From the NCBI RefSeq assembly GCF_900104805.1, contig NZ_LT629751.1, positions 4,390,001-4,454,000 of the forward strand: 64,000 nucleotides of DNA, written 5' to 3'. Of the stretch, positions 46,345-59,484 are shown piece by piece. The first letter of the stretch is position 1, and each line of letters starts with the position of its first letter. The DNA comes from Pseudomonas oryzae. Lineage in GTDB: Bacteria > Pseudomonadota > Gammaproteobacteria > Pseudomonadales > Pseudomonadaceae. Both the position numbers and the translations under genes were made by a program. The notes beneath the pieces are model-generated. The model was not told where the DNA came from. It worked only from the letters and a program-made list of their open reading frames with translations, and did no database searches.

Positions 46345-47573
46345 AATCCAAGGAGTTTCCGTCTATGACGGACAATGCATCGCGTCGCGGGCTGCGGCTC
46401 CTGATCAGTAGCCGCGATCCCCAGGCCATCAAGGATCTGCAGGCGATCTGCCAGCATGTTCCGGGGCTGCAGGTTTCCACTCGGCTGGCCACCAACGGGC
46501 ATTGTGATCCGCTGTATGGTTTGGAGCAGGTACCTGACCTGTTGTTGTTGCGGGTCAGCGGGCAATGGCGCGACGAGTTGGCGGCGCTGTTGCAGCGACC
46601 ACCTGCCGAGCGGCCTACCCTCCTGCTCTGTGGTGCCCTGGAGCAGTCAGAAGGTTTACGGATGGCGATGCAGGCGGGAGCGCGGGACTTCTTCCCCGAC
46701 CCGCTCAATCAGCTCGAGTTGAGTGCAGCGTTGCAGCGGATGGTGCTGGAACGCCGCGCGAGCAATGGCGATACCGGCAAGCTGCTGGCAGTGATGAATG
46801 CCAAGGGTGGCTCTGGGGCGACCTTGGTGGCCTGCAATCTGGCCCAGCAACTGAGCCAGAATGCCAGCGTGCTGCTGATCGACCTCGATCTGCAGTTCGG
46901 CAGTGTGGCCCACTACCTGGATGTGCGTCCGACTCACAGCCATGTCGATGTGCTGCAGCAGGTCGCAGAACTGGACAGCGTGGCGCTGCGGGGATTCTGT
47001 ACCCATTACAGCCCCAATCTGCATGTCCTGGGCGGGAAGGACGGCGAACTGTGCCTGCCGCAGGATGTGCATGCCGAGCAACTGGAGTCTCTGTTATATC
47101 TGGCCCGCAGTACCTACGACTGGGTGGTGGTGGATCTGCCCCGGCAGATCGACCACTTGACCGGGACGGCGCTGGAAAACGCCGACAAGGTAATGGTGGT
47201 ACTGCAGCAGAGTGTCAGCCACCTCAAGGATGCCGACCGGCTGCTGAGAATACTGCGCGATGACATGGGCATCCAGACCAATCGGCTGCAATTGCTGGTC
47301 AACCGCTATGGCAAGAACTCGGCGGTAACCCTCAAGGATATCGAGGAGGCACTGCACTGCTCGGATCTGCTGCAGTTACCCAACGATTTCAATGTGGTCA
47401 GCGAAAGCCAGAATGCTGGCGTGCCGCTGGCCATCCATGCGCCGCGTGCTGCCATCACCCTGGCGTTGAGACAGGTCGCCGAGGAGCTGTTGGGCGGCCA
47501 GGAAATCAGTCGCGGCGGCCTGCTCAAGCGTGCGGTGAGCCGTCTGTTCGGGGGATCCAGCCATGTTCAATGA
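46338..47573 (+). CDS. tadZ: TadZ/CpaE localisation ATPase
   Basis: A 411-residue protein with an N-terminal receiver-like domain (about 18-135) that lacks obvious phosphorylation residues, then a ParA/MinD-type domain. TadZ directs the Tad apparatus to its cellular site. The deviant Walker A reads AKGGSGATL (155-163), with the usual GKT lysine position occupied by Ala, so ATP hydrolysis is doubtful; atypical Walker A boxes are known in TadZ proteins. [18 protein letters not shown] and VVVDLPRQ are further MinD-like stretches. An ATG at 46365 is an alternative start. Confidence 0.9.
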   Translation: MLKSKEFPSMTDNASRRGLRLLISSRDPQAIKDLQAICQHVPGLQVSTRLATNGHCDPLYGLEQVPDLLLLRVSGQWRDELAALLQRPPAERPTLLLCGALEQSEGLRMAMQAGARDFFPDPLNQLELSAALQRMVLERRASNGDTGKLLAVMNAKGGSGATLVACNLAQQLSQNASVLLIDLDLQFGSVAHYLDVRPTHSHVDVLQQVAELDSVALRGFCTHYSPNLHVLGGKDGELCLPQDVHAEQLESLLYLARSTYDWVVVDLPRQIDHLTGTALENADKVMVVLQQSVSHLKDADRLLRILRDDMGIQTNRLQLLVNRYGKNSAVTLKDIEEALHCSDLLQLPNDFNVVSESQNAGVPLAIHAPRAAITLALRQVAEELLGGQEISRGGLLKRAVSRLFGGSSHVQ

Positions 47574-48999
47574 GTTGCGCAACCGCCTACGTCAGCCATC
47601 CCAGAAGAGTGGGGCTGCCCAGCCCGCAAGCAGTGAGGCGGCCAGCAAGGAGCACTCCCTGCTCAGTTGGGAGGAGCCCGCGCCGGAGTCGGTCTACAAC
47701 ACCCGGACCCAGCTCAACCCGCTGGAGGTGGAGTGGCGTGGCAGGGTCTACGAGCAGTTGCTCAAGGTCATGGACCTGGCACTGCTGGACAGCCTAGACG
47801 CGGCCGAGGCGACTCGGCAGATCCGCGATATCTGCCAGCGGCTGCTGGACGAACACAGCGCGCCGGTCAGTACAGCCAGCCGCCAGCTGATCATCAAGCA
47901 GATCACCGACGAGGTTCTCGGCCTCGGCCCCTTGGAGCCGCTGCTGGCCGACAGCTCGGTGTCGGACATCCTGGTCAACGGCGCCAAGTCGGTCTATGTC
48001 GAGCGCTTCGGCAAGCTGCAGAGGACCGACGTGTGCTTTCGCGACGATACCCACCTGCTCAACATCATCGATCGCATCGTATCCTCGTTAGGGCGGCGCA
48101 TCGACGAGTCTTCGCCGCTGGTGGATGCGCGTCTCCAGGACGGCTCGCGGGTCAACGCCATCATTCCGCCGCTGGCCATCGACGGGCCGAGCATGTCGAT
48201 CCGGCGCTTTGCCGTCGATCTGCTCAACACCGAGAGCCTGATCGAGCGCGGCACCCTGACGCCGGCGATCGCCCTGGTGCTCAAGGCCATCGTCCGCGGT
48301 CGGCTCAACGTGCTGGTGTCCGGCGGTACCGGTACCGGCAAGACCACCATGCTCAACGTGCTGTCCAGCTTCATTCCGCACAACGAGCGCATCGTCACCA
48401 TCGAGGACTCGGCCGAACTGCAACTTCAGCAGCCGCACGTGGTGCGTCTGGAGACCCGTCCGCCGAATATCGAAGGGCGTGGCGAAGTGAACCAGCGCGA
48501 GCTGGTGCGCAACAGCCTGCGCATGCGCCCGGACCGCATCGTCATCGGCGAGGTGCGCGGCGCCGAGGCGCTGGACATGCTGGCGGCGATGAACACCGGC
48601 CACGACGGTTCGCTGACCACCATCCACGCCAACACCCCGCGGGATGCTCTCGGACGTATCGAGAACATGGTGGCGATGACCGGCGCGACCTTCCCGATCA
48701 AGGCGCTGCGCCAGCAGATCGCCTCGGCCATCGACGTGGTGGTGCAACTCGAGCGCCAGGAGGACGGCAAGCGCCGGGTGGTGAGCGTGCAGGAGATCAA
48801 CGGCATGGAGGGCGAGATCATCACCATGACCGAGATCTACACCTTCGAGCGGCGCGGCATCGGCGAGCATGGCGAAGTGCTCGGCGACTACAAGCCCACC
48901 GGCATGGTGCCGGCTTTCCGCGATTCGCTGGCCAAGCACGGGATCGACCTGCCGCTAAACCTGTTCAGGCCGGAGTGGATGGAGGGCGTGCAGTCATGA
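47563..48999 (+). CDS. tadA: Tad secretion ATPase TadA/CpaF
   Basis: Hexameric type II/IV secretion ATPase of 478 residues powering Flp pilus assembly. An N-terminal domain (to about 220) precedes Walker [10 protein letters not shown] (254-262). The Asp box [14 protein letters not shown], Walker [22 protein letters not shown] and His box [19 protein letters not shown] follow in order. It overlaps tadZ by 11 bases and tadB by 4. Confidence 0.95.
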   Translation: MFNELRNRLRQPSQKSGAAQPASSEAASKEHSLLSWEEPAPESVYNTRTQLNPLEVEWRGRVYEQLLKVMDLALLDSLDAAEATRQIRDICQRLLDEHSAPVSTASRQLIIKQITDEVLGLGPLEPLLADSSVSDILVNGAKSVYVERFGKLQRTDVCFRDDTHLLNIIDRIVSSLGRRIDESSPLVDARLQDGSRVNAIIPPLAIDGPSMSIRRFAVDLLNTESLIERGTLTPAIALVLKAIVRGRLNVLVSGGTGTGKTTMLNVLSSFIPHNERIVTIEDSAELQLQQPHVVRLETRPPNIEGRGEVNQRELVRNSLRMRPDRIVIGEVRGAEALDMLAAMNTGHDGSLTTIHANTPRDALGRIENMVAMTGATFPIKALRQQIASAIDVVVQLERQEDGKRRVVSVQEINGMEGEIITMTEIYTFERRGIGEHGEVLGDYKPTGMVPAFRDSLAKHGIDLPLNLFRPEWMEGVQS

Positions 49000-49982
49000 G
49001 CCAGATTCCCTCGGAGTTCATCCTGATCTTCCTTGGCATGGTGTTCCTGTCGGTGTTCCTGCTCACCCAGGGCACGGTGGTGCCGGTATTCGGTGAGGCG
49101 AGCAAGGTCCGCAAGCGTATCCGTGAGCGGCTGCATACGCTGGAGCGCGCCAGCGACCTGCCGAACATGCAGACGGTGCTGCGGCAGAAGTATCTCAAGC
49201 GCCTGTCGCCGCTGGAGGCGGCACTGGAGCAGTTGCCGGGCATGGAGAAGCTCGCCGAGATGGTGGAGCAGGCCGGGCACGAGTTTCGTGCCTATCGGGT
49301 TGTGTTGCTCGGGTTCGCATTCGCTTGCGCCGGTGGGTTGCTGGTATGGCTGTTCTTCCCAGTGTGGTGGGCCGCCCTGCTGGTTGCTTTCGTGATGTTC
49401 TGGATCCCGATCTACAAGGTTTCCCGCGACCGGGCCAAGCGCTTCGCGGAGTTCGAGGAACAGTTGCCGGATGCGCTGGACTCGATGGTGCGGGCGCTCA
49501 AGGCGGGGCATCCGTTCAACGAGACGTTGCGCCTGGTGGGCGAGGAACAGAAGGGCGTGGTGGCTCACGAGTTCGGCCTGACCTTCGCCGATATCAACTA
49601 CGGCAACGACGTGCGTCGCGCCATGCTCGGCCTGCTCGAGCGTATGCCGAGCATGACGGTGATGATGCTGGTCACTTCGATCCTGTTGCACCGGGAGACC
49701 GGTGGCAACCTGACCGAAATCCTCGAGCGTTTGAGTTCGCTGATTCGTGGACGTTTCCGCTTCCAGCGCAAAGTCAAGACGTTGTCGGCTGAGGGGCGGA
49801 TGTCGGCTTGGATTCTGGTTGCCATTCCATTCGTGTTGACCATCGTCCTGTTCATCACTTCCCCTGAGTATGTGCCAATGCTGATCAAGGAACCGCTCGG
49901 TCATAAGCTGATCGGTGCATCCTTCTTCGCCATGCTGCTGGGGATTTTCTGGATCAAAAAAATCATCCGCATCCAGGTCTGA
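48996..49982 (+). CDS. tadB: Tad inner-membrane platform protein TadB
   Basis: A 328-residue GspF-family membrane protein. It has one N-terminal helix, a cytoplasmic region, two central helices ([37 protein letters not shown]) and the T2SSF domain ([25 protein letters not shown]), with helices at the C-terminus. It forms the platform with TadC. The start overlaps the tadA stop (ATGA). Confidence 0.92.
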   Translation: MSQIPSEFILIFLGMVFLSVFLLTQGTVVPVFGEASKVRKRIRERLHTLERASDLPNMQTVLRQKYLKRLSPLEAALEQLPGMEKLAEMVEQAGHEFRAYRVVLLGFAFACAGGLLVWLFFPVWWAALLVAFVMFWIPIYKVSRDRAKRFAEFEEQLPDALDSMVRALKAGHPFNETLRLVGEEQKGVVAHEFGLTFADINYGNDVRRAMLGLLERMPSMTVMMLVTSILLHRETGGNLTEILERLSSLIRGRFRFQRKVKTLSAEGRMSAWILVAIPFVLTIVLFITSPEYVPMLIKEPLGHKLIGASFFAMLLGIFWIKKIIRIQV

Positions 49983-50013
49983 ACTTGGATCGACTGGTGG
50001 GGAGGAACTGCAA

Positions 50014-50976
50014 ATGGACTATCTACTGAGCCTGCTCAATGGAGCAGTAGGCAATCAGGAGGTGGCGCGGCTGCTGTTCGTCGGAGGGATTGCTTTGAGT
50101 GCCGTGCTGGCCGCAGTGACGCTGGCGTTACTTGTGTTCGGCCTGCAGGATCCAGTTCAGCGCAGGTTACGAGTACTGAAAAGTGCCAGCGCGAGCGCGG
50201 GACAACATTCTCCCGGTAATCTGCAAATGATGTTGGCCCAGGTCGGGGAGCGCTTTGCCGGCGATACTGACTGGCAGAGCTCTCCGACGCGCACTCTCCT
50301 GATGCATGCCGGTTTTCGTCAGTCTTCCGCTGCTCAGGTGTATTGGGCGGCACGATTGTTGCTAGTTCTGTTGTTGACGGGCATCGTGCTTCTTGTCTTG
50401 CCCTTCATGAAAGGTGTGTCGTTGTTGCTGGGAGGTTTTCTGGTAGCTCTGGCCGCCGGTTTGGGGTGGCTATTGCCGGCAATCTATGTCGATAAGCGCA
50501 AGCAGACACGTATGCGCTCTCTGAGGTCAGCTTTTCCTGATGCACTTGATCTGCTTGTAGTTTGCGTGGAATCAGGCTTGGCGCTACCACAGTCCATCGA
50601 GCGAGTTGCACAGGAAATGGCTGTTAGTCACTCCGAACTTGCCGAGGAGCTTGCCTTGGTCAACGCGGAGATCCGCGCCGGTATTTCCAGTACCGAAGCC
50701 CTTCGCCATCTGGCTGATCGCACCGGTCTTGAGGACATCAATGGATTGGTCAGCCTGCTGGCACAAAGTATCCGCTTTGGTACCAGTGTGGCTGATACCT
50801 TGCGCATATATGCGGAGGAGTTTCGCGACCGCCGTACCCAGGCTGCAGAGGAGCAGGCGGCGAAAATCGGCACGAAACTGGTCTTTCCACTAATCTTCTG
50901 CCTGTGGCCGAGTTTTTTTCTGATTGCAATCGGGCCGGCAATTCTCGGCGTTCTCAAGGCCTTCGGGAGATTGTGA
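50014..50976 (+). CDS. tadC: Tad inner-membrane platform protein TadC
   Basis: A 320-residue GspF-family protein paralogous to TadB, with helices near residues 20-40, 110-160 and 285-315 around the T2SSF domain (FPDALDLLVVCVESGLALPQSIERV). GGGAGGAACTG precedes the ATG. Its third codon positions contain visibly more A and T than those of tadA or tadB, suggesting a different recent history for this segment. Confidence 0.92.
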   Translation: MDYLLSLLNGAVGNQEVARLLFVGGIALSAVLAAVTLALLVFGLQDPVQRRLRVLKSASASAGQHSPGNLQMMLAQVGERFAGDTDWQSSPTRTLLMHAGFRQSSAAQVYWAARLLLVLLLTGIVLLVLPFMKGVSLLLGGFLVALAAGLGWLLPAIYVDKRKQTRMRSLRSAFPDALDLLVVCVESGLALPQSIERVAQEMAVSHSELAEELALVNAEIRAGISSTEALRHLADRTGLEDINGLVSLLAQSIRFGTSVADTLRIYAEEFRDRRTQAAEEQAAKIGTKLVFPLIFCLWPSFFLIAIGPAILGVLKAFGRL

Positions 50977-50977
50977 G

Positions 50978-52099
50978 ATGCACAGGATCGCGCTTTTGGC
51001 AGCAATTGCTGCCGCTCTGGCAGGTTGCCAGAGTATGGGGGAGGGGAGCGTTAAAAGCCGCAATGCGCTGTACGATGGAGGCCGGGCGGTGCTCTATGAA
51101 GTCAGGAAAGGCGCGGATAATCCGGAGCAGGCCATGCTCATGGCCGCCAGGGCATACGCGGCCGGCGATACCGATCAGGCGCTCTATCAATATCTGCGTG
51201 CCAGCGAACTGGATCCCAAGCGCTATGAGGCGCTGGTCTGGGTTGGCCGCATCCATCGTGAGCGCGGCAACCACAAATTGGCCGAGATCGCCCTGCACAA
51301 TGTGCTCAAGGAGGAGCCCAACAACCTCGCGGCCTTGAGTGAGCTGGGTACCCTGCAGATCGGCATGCGCCGTTATCCGGAGGCGACCGAGACGCTGGGT
51401 AGCGCGCTGCGCATCGATCAGCAGCGTTTCGGCGGAGTGGTTCCGGCGGGAGAGCTGGCCGATCTGAGCGCACTGATGGTGGATGGCAAGTCGCCACTGC
51501 GTGTCTACAACGGTCTGGGGGTCCTGGCCGACCTGCGCAATGATTTCGCCCGCGCCCAGGTCTACTACCGCTTGGCGCTGCAGATCAGTCCGCGCTCGGC
51601 GGTGGTCGCCAACAGTCAGGCTTATTCCCATTACCTGGCCGGTGACTGGGTGGCCGCGCGCCAGGCCTACCACCAGGCGTTGAGCTTCGATGCCACCTAC
51701 AAGCCGGCGTGGCGCAACTACGGCATGCTGCTGGCGCGCATGGGCAGCTACGAGGAGGCGCTGTCGGCCTTCGAGCAGGTGGAGTCGCGTGCCGAGGCCA
51801 GCAACGATGTGGGCTACATCTGTCTGATCGAGGGCAAGCTGGAGCAGGCCGAGCAGTTCTTCCGCTCGGCCATCGACCTGTCGCCCTCCCACTACGATGT
51901 CGCCTGGCAGAATCTCAAGCGGGTCCAGCAGATTCGTCGGGTGCGTGATGGCAATGGCACTGGTGTGGACGAGCCGATGCCGCCTCTGGCTCCGGCTCCC
52001 ATGCCCCTGGCCGTGCCTGCGGCAACGCCATTGGCCGCCTCGGCTCCGGTGGTATCCACCGTCAGTCTGCCTGCACCTCTGCAGACCGACGCCCCCTGA
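50978..52099 (+). CDS. tadD: TadD-type TPR lipoprotein
   Basis: A 373-residue lipoprotein: signal MHRIALLAAIAAALAGC with lipobox LAGC, then TPR repeats (AYAAGDTDQALYQYLRASELDPKR; GDWVAARQAYHQALSFDATYKP; GKLEQAEQFFRSAIDLSP) and a Pro/Ala/Val-rich C-terminal tail. TadD proteins assist secretin assembly. It begins one base after the tadC stop and ends at a strong terminator. It is the last gene of the Tad operon. Confidence 0.9.
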   Translation: MHRIALLAAIAAALAGCQSMGEGSVKSRNALYDGGRAVLYEVRKGADNPEQAMLMAARAYAAGDTDQALYQYLRASELDPKRYEALVWVGRIHRERGNHKLAEIALHNVLKEEPNNLAALSELGTLQIGMRRYPEATETLGSALRIDQQRFGGVVPAGELADLSALMVDGKSPLRVYNGLGVLADLRNDFARAQVYYRLALQISPRSAVVANSQAYSHYLAGDWVAARQAYHQALSFDATYKPAWRNYGMLLARMGSYEEALSAFEQVESRAEASNDVGYICLIEGKLEQAEQFFRSAIDLSPSHYDVAWQNLKRVQQIRRVRDGNGTGVDEPMPPLAPAPMPLAVPAATPLAASAPVVSTVSLPAPLQTDAP

Positions 52100-52110
52100 G
52101 CTGCTGTCCA

Positions 52111-52156
52111 ACACAAGCCAGAAGCCGCGTCTCAGGATGCGGCTTCTGGCTTGTGT
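52111..52156. terminator. Bidirectional terminator after tadD
   Basis: ACACAAGCCAGAAGCCGC (52111-52128) pairs with GCGGCTTCTGGCTTGTGT (52139-52156), 18 bp perfect, with a 10-base loop. It lies between tadD and the convergent regulator gene and can serve both. Confidence 0.92.
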
Positions 52157-52163
52157 CTGTCAG

Positions 52164-53021
52164 TCAACTGACCTGCAGGATTTCCCCGTCGGCGCTTTCA
52201 CTCGTCTCATCGAGCTGGGAGGGCGGTTGCCGGCGATGAGTGCGGCAGGCGCTCGGGCTCCGGCCGAAGTGCTGGCGGAAGGCGCGGGAAAAATAGGAGG
52301 GATCCTTGAAACCCACCGTATAGGCCACGCTGGATACCGGAATGTCGCTGTTGAACAGCAGCTCCTCGGCAGCCTGCATGCGCTTGCGCGTCACGTACTC
52401 CTGGAAGCCTATGCCGCAGTACTGCTTGAACAGACGGCTGAAGCGCACGGTGCTCATCGCACAGAGTGCGGCCATATCGCTTTCGTCGATCCGCTCGCGG
52501 AAATGGCTGTCGATGTGGGTGATGGCTGCAAGGAGTGGCTGCTGGACATGCTGCTCGCGATTCAGGCGCACGCAGTCTGGCAAGCGCTCGGTGCGACGGG
52601 GGCGCTGGCGCTGAGTGCCCGCTGGGCGCGCACGCATCTCGCAGAGGTCGCGCAGGGAGCGCAGGTAGCGGTTGAACTCGGCATGACTGAGGGGAAGCGC
52701 CAGGTACTCCCATACGCCGGAGCGGAATGCCCAGACGGCGAGCTCTTCGGAGTGCTGCACGGTAAGCATGGTGATCGGCAACGAGGGTGAGCGCTGCTTG
52801 ATCTCCATCAGCAGGTTCAGGCCATTGCTGTCGGGACGGTCGAATTGCAGGCACAGCATGTCCGGTGCCGGCTTGTCCGCCTCCGCAGTCAGGTCATCCA
52901 GTCCGCAGGCCTGGTCGATGTGGCAATGGGGGAGGAACGCTTGAATGCACTGCGCGGCACTACGTGTGCTGCTCAGGTCGAACCATAACAGACGGGGCTT
53001 TCGCGTGGCCTTGGTACTCAT
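52164..53021 (-). CDS. Receiver-like/AraC-type regulator next to the Tad locus
   Basis: A 285-residue regulator. The N-terminal domain (about 8-125) has the receiver pattern: WFDLSS with Asp15, Asp61 at the end of strand 3 and T87-type strand 4. The conserved Lys before Pro is replaced (LALPL), so classical phospho-switching is doubtful. The C-terminal domain (about 165-265) is an AraC/XylS double HTH (MAALCAMSTVRFSRLFKQYCGIGFQEYV; VAYTVGFKDPSYFSRAFRQHFG). No histidine kinase is adjacent. Position suggests control of Tad pilus genes, in place of the PprB-type regulator found beside the P. aeruginosa cluster; that is inference. Confidence 0.85.
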   Translation of the reverse strand: MSTKATRKPRLLWFDLSSTRSAAQCIQAFLPHCHIDQACGLDDLTAEADKPAPDMLCLQFDRPDSNGLNLLMEIKQRSPSLPITMLTVQHSEELAVWAFRSGVWEYLALPLSHAEFNRYLRSLRDLCEMRARPAGTQRQRPRRTERLPDCVRLNREQHVQQPLLAAITHIDSHFRERIDESDMAALCAMSTVRFSRLFKQYCGIGFQEYVTRKRMQAAEELLFNSDIPVSSVAYTVGFKDPSYFSRAFRQHFGRSPSACRTHRRQPPSQLDETSESADGEILQVS

Positions 53022-53204
53022 TCCTGTGACTACTCGGCGATCTTCTGTTTCTCTTAGTAGTTAAGAACAGGTACGTGCCGGCTGTGAGACAGATTCTTCC
53101 TAAAAAATCAGTCTCTTAAAGCGAATTCCTGATGCGCTGGGCCGATCGGCTGAGTTGTGGCGGTGGTGCCGAGATAAACGTGCGGCCCAGTGAGTATCGG
53201 ACAG

Positions 53205-53233
53205 GAAAAAGCCGGCGCGAGGCCGGCTCTTTC
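53205..53233 (-). terminator. Terminator after gdhA
   Basis: A stem AGCCGGC against GCCGGCT, extended by A/T pairs, with a short loop. On the minus strand it is followed by TTTTTC. It lies about 25 bases past the gdhA stop. Confidence 0.85.
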
Positions 53234-53259
53234 TTCAGGCTGGGTCCGCGTCTGACGAC

Positions 53260-56241
<2,982 letters not shown>

Positions 56242-56243
56242 GG

Positions 56244-57866
56244 TCAGCTCGCGGTCTTCGGATGGGCAAAGGTGATGCGGAAGCACGCCCCGGCGCCTTC
56301 GCGGGGGACGTAGTCGAGGCGGGCGCGGTTGCTCTCGCACAGCTCGCGGGAGATGTACAGGCCAAGGCCCGTGCCCTTGTTCTCGGTGGTGAAGAAGGGC
56401 TCGAACAGATTGGCCAGCTGCTCGGCGGGGATGCCGTCGCCGTCGTCGACGATCTCCAGCACCGGCAGCTGGCTCGGGCTGTCGCGGAACAGTTTCAGCC
56501 ACACCTGGCCCTTGCCATGCTTGCGCGCGCTGTAGCGCAGGCCGTTCTGCACCAGGTTGGTGAGAATCTGGGTCAGTTGCTGGGGATCGATGCGGGTCTG
56601 GATGGTACCGGTTTCGCTCTGCACATGAATGATCGGGTCGTCGCGCAGGCTCTGCCGCAACTCGGCGACGAAACGGTGCAGCCAGTAGCGCAGGTCGAGC
56701 AGTTGCGGCTCAGCCTGGCGTCGCCGCGACAGCTGCAGGACGTTCTCCACCACCAGGTTCATGCGCCGCGAATGGTCGAGGATGATCTGGGTCAGCCGGC
56801 GATCTGCGGCGCACAGGTCTTCGGCCTCCTGCAGCAGCTGCGCGGCATGGCTGATGGCGCCCAGCGGATTGCGGATCTCGTGGGCGATGCCGGCGGTCAG
56901 GCGGCCGAGAGAGGCCAGCTTGAGTTGCTGCGCCTGCTGGGCGAGCTGGGAGACATCCTCGAGGAACACCAGGATGTCGCGCTCGCCCTTGCGTCGCAGA
57001 GGGACGAAGCTCGGCTGCAGCACCGGGCCTTCGGCGAAGGCCTGCAGGGGCTGCGGGCGCAGGGCGGGATTCTCGAACCATTGCTGCAGGCGCTCGAGCA
57101 GTAGCGGGCAGCGCTCGTCGAGCGGCAGGGTCACCAGGTGCTCCTGGCCGAGCAGGGCCAGGCTGCTGGGGTTGGCCATCAGCACGCGATTGCGCGGGTC
57201 GAGCACCAGGATGCCGGTGCGCATGCGCTGCAGGATCTGGGCATTGAGCGCCTGCAGGTCGGCGACGTCGGCGGCATGGCGGCGTGCCAGGGTTTCGCTC
57301 TGCTGCAGACGCCGGCTGAGGGCCTGGATGATCAGCGCGGCGGCGAAGCACAGGGCGCCCAGGGCGCCGGCCTGCACGTAGTGGCTGGCGGCGGAGGGGC
57401 GGCTGACGCTGAGATAGAAGGTCAGGTAGATCAGTGCACTGCTGGCCAGCGCGGCGATCAGCAGGCCGAAGCGCCCGGGCAGCAGGCTGTTGGTGATCGC
57501 CACGGAGATGACCAGCAGCGGCGCCACGCCGCTGGACAGGCCGCCGCTGGCGTAGAACATCACGCTGAGCAGGCTGATGTCGAACAGCGCCAGGCCGAAG
57601 ATCGGCAGCGGCCGGCTGGTCTGCTGCATCAGCACGCCGAGCACCACGTTGATCGCCAGATAGGCCCAGCCGGCGTAGCGGAACAGCTCGGCGTCGACCA
57701 TGTCGAGCAGTTCGCGGTGCATGTTGCTGCTGATCAGCAGTACCGTGGCCAGGCCGACGCACAGGCGATAGAGGTGGTAGAGGCGCAGGATGCGTTGCCC
57801 CTGGGCGAGCCCCGGCGTCCAGAGGTCGGCGTTATTCAGCGGAGCGATCCTGTTCGAGATGGTCAC
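56244..57866 (-). CDS. pilS: Type 4 pilus sensor histidine kinase PilS
   Basis: Membrane histidine kinase of about 540 residues. Six hydrophobic segments lie in the N-terminal third, then a PAS-like region (ILQRMRTGILVLDPRNRVLMANPSS). The H box is GIAHEIRNPLGAISHAAQLL, the N box LVQNGLRYSA and the G boxes DDGDGIP and GTGLGLYIS. It phosphorylates PilR. The start is uncertain. A GTG at 57866 overlaps the upstream PP0621-type gene by 35 bases and is used here; no ATG lies nearby, and a rare CTG at 57839 is another option. Confidence 0.9.
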   Translation of the reverse strand: MTISNRIAPLNNADLWTPGLAQGQRILRLYHLYRLCVGLATVLLISSNMHRELLDMVDAELFRYAGWAYLAINVVLGVLMQQTSRPLPIFGLALFDISLLSVMFYASGGLSSGVAPLLVISVAITNSLLPGRFGLLIAALASSALIYLTFYLSVSRPSAASHYVQAGALGALCFAAALIIQALSRRLQQSETLARRHAADVADLQALNAQILQRMRTGILVLDPRNRVLMANPSSLALLGQEHLVTLPLDERCPLLLERLQQWFENPALRPQPLQAFAEGPVLQPSFVPLRRKGERDILVFLEDVSQLAQQAQQLKLASLGRLTAGIAHEIRNPLGAISHAAQLLQEAEDLCAADRRLTQIILDHSRRMNLVVENVLQLSRRRQAEPQLLDLRYWLHRFVAELRQSLRDDPIIHVQSETGTIQTRIDPQQLTQILTNLVQNGLRYSARKHGKGQVWLKLFRDSPSQLPVLEIVDDGDGIPAEQLANLFEPFFTTENKGTGLGLYISRELCESNRARLDYVPREGAGACFRITFAHPKTAS

Positions 57867-58056
57867 GGCAGCAGTACCAGCGGTTGTCGTGGGCGAGCGC
57901 CTCGCCCTGGGGGACGTGCACTCCGCAGCGGGCACAGCGCACCATCGGCTGGGGCTTGGGCGCGGCAGGGGAGCGTGGCGGCTTCGGGCGGGTGAAGCGG
58001 CGCCACAGCCACCAGGCGACGGCGAACAGGGCGATCAGGGTCAGTAGGCGAGCCAT
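57832..58056 (-). CDS. PP0621-type small membrane protein
   Basis: A 74-residue protein with an N-terminal hydrophobic helix (LLTLIALFAVAWWLWRRF), a Pro-rich linker and a zinc-ribbon-like end (CARCGVHVPQGEALAHDNRWYCCRDH). This layout is typical of the pseudomonad PP0621 family found beside pilS. Function is unknown; it might associate with the membrane sensor. The stop overlaps the likely pilS start. Confidence 0.85.
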   Translation of the reverse strand: MARLLTLIALFAVAWWLWRRFTRPKPPRSPAAPKPQPMVRCARCGVHVPQGEALAHDNRWYCCRDHLEQDRSAE

Positions 58057-58284
58057 GGTGCTCTCGAGGGGCGCGAGGAGGCGCCAGTGTAGCCAAGCCG
58101 GCCCCGCGCGCCCAGCACCGCCCGCCGCGAGTGTGCGCTGCAGCAGGTGTGGGCTCTGAAGTGGGCGATGGGCGGAGGGCTCCGTCGGGCGTTGCCCGTT
58201 TCGAGGGCTGAGCAGGTGCTGTTTCGCCGTCACCTCGAGGGCGCCCTGGCCCGCGGGCAGGCTGCGGCTGGCATTCGACGCGCA

Positions 58285-58312
58285 AGAAAAAGGGAGGCCG
58301 GAGCCTCCCCTT
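58285..58312 (-). terminator. Terminator after bamD
   Basis: GGGAGGC-CGGA-GCCTCCC, extended by flanking pairs. On the minus strand it is followed by a run of five T residues, about 20 bases past the bamD stop. Confidence 0.87.
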
Positions 58313-58332
58313 GTATCGATGTCCGCTTCGCC

Positions 58333-59349
58333 TCAGTCGAACAGGCCGAAGGTCAGCCGGCTCCACCAGGAACGCTTCGGCGCCGCGGCTTCGTCGGCGT
58401 CTTCGCTAGCGGCCGTCTCGCCGGCGTTGTGCGGCTCCAGTTCCTCGGGGATGGCGTCCAGCGCTTCCTGGTACTGGCGCTGCATGTCCTGGCTGGCGCG
58501 GGTCTGGCCGGGCGGCAGCGGCGTCTCGGTCTCGATCAGGCCGAGGGTGGCGCGGCTCAGCCACGAGCGGTTGTCGGTCTCTTCCTCGCGCGGCTGGAAT
58601 TCGCCGTCGACCAGGCTCGGGTGCTCGGGGTAGTTGAGCTTGAGGGTCGCCAGGCTGGTGGCGGCCAGGTCGTCCAGGCCCAGGCGCTGGTAGGCCTCGG
58701 TCATCACCGCCAGGCCGTCGCCGACCGCGGGGGTTTCCTGGAAGTTCTCCACCACGTAGCGGCCGCGGTTGGCGGCGGCGACGTAGGCGTCGCGCTTGAG
58801 GTAGTAGTGGGCGACGTGGATCTCGTAGGCAGCCAGCAGGTTGCGCAGGTAGATCATGCGCGCCTTGGCGTCCGGGGCGTAGCGGCTGTTCGGGTAGCGG
58901 TTGACCAGCTGGGCGAACTCGTTGAACGAGTCACGGGCGGCGCCCGGATCGCGCTTGGTCATGTCCAGCGGCAGGAAGCGCGCCAGCAGGCCGCGGTCCT
59001 GGTCGAATGAAGCCAGACCCTTGAGGTAGTAGGCGTAGTCGACGTTCGGGTGCTGCGGGTGCAGGCGGATGAAGCGCTCGGCTGCGGCGCGGGCGGCTTC
59101 CGGCTCCTGGTTCTTGTAGTAGGCGTAGATCAGCTCGAGCTGGGCCTGTTCGGCGTAGCGACCGAACGGGTAGCGCGATTCCAGGGCCTTGAGGGTGTCG
59201 ACGGCGCTGGTGTAGCTGTCGTTGTCCAGGTGCTCCTGCGCCTGCTGGTACAGCTCGGTCTCGCTGAGGTTTTCGTCGATCACCTGCTTCGACGAGCAGG
59301 CCGCGGTGAGGGCGAGGGTGGCGATCAGCAGCAGGTGTTTCACTTGCAT
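58333..59349 (-). CDS. bamD: Outer-membrane assembly lipoprotein BamD
   Basis: Essential lipoprotein of the BAM complex, 338 residues. The signal has a TAAC-type lipobox (Cys18). Five TPR-like repeats follow ([67 protein letters not shown]). The C-terminal region is longer than in E. coli, acidic, and ends [13 protein letters not shown], the usual pseudomonad form. A similar [12 protein letters not shown] stretch occurs earlier, so the tail contains a short duplicated motif. It is divergent from rluD. Confidence 0.93.
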   Translation of the reverse strand: MQVKHLLLIATLALTAACSSKQVIDENLSETELYQQAQEHLDNDSYTSAVDTLKALESRYPFGRYAEQAQLELIYAYYKNQEPEAARAAAERFIRLHPQHPNVDYAYYLKGLASFDQDRGLLARFLPLDMTKRDPGAARDSFNEFAQLVNRYPNSRYAPDAKARMIYLRNLLAAYEIHVAHYYLKRDAYVAAANRGRYVVENFQETPAVGDGLAVMTEAYQRLGLDDLAATSLATLKLNYPEHPSLVDGEFQPREEETDNRSWLSRATLGLIETETPLPPGQTRASQDMQRQYQEALDAIPEELEPHNAGETAASEDADEAAAPKRSWWSRLTFGLFD

Positions 59350-59484
59350 GGCGCTAGGGTTCCCTGGGGCCGGGTGCGTGACAGGGGCCGGCCTGATATG
59401 ATTGGCGCCCCAGAATCCTCTGGGGAAAAAGACGCCGTATTTAACCACAAGCCTGTGGCCAACCAAAGCCGCACGGCCCTCCCG

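Noticed and set aside
39124-52099. Tad locus as a classical genomic island
   Set aside because: No integrase, tRNA junction or direct repeats flank it, and most of the cluster has near-normal composition. Only flp-tadV and tadC deviate, so island status is not claimed.
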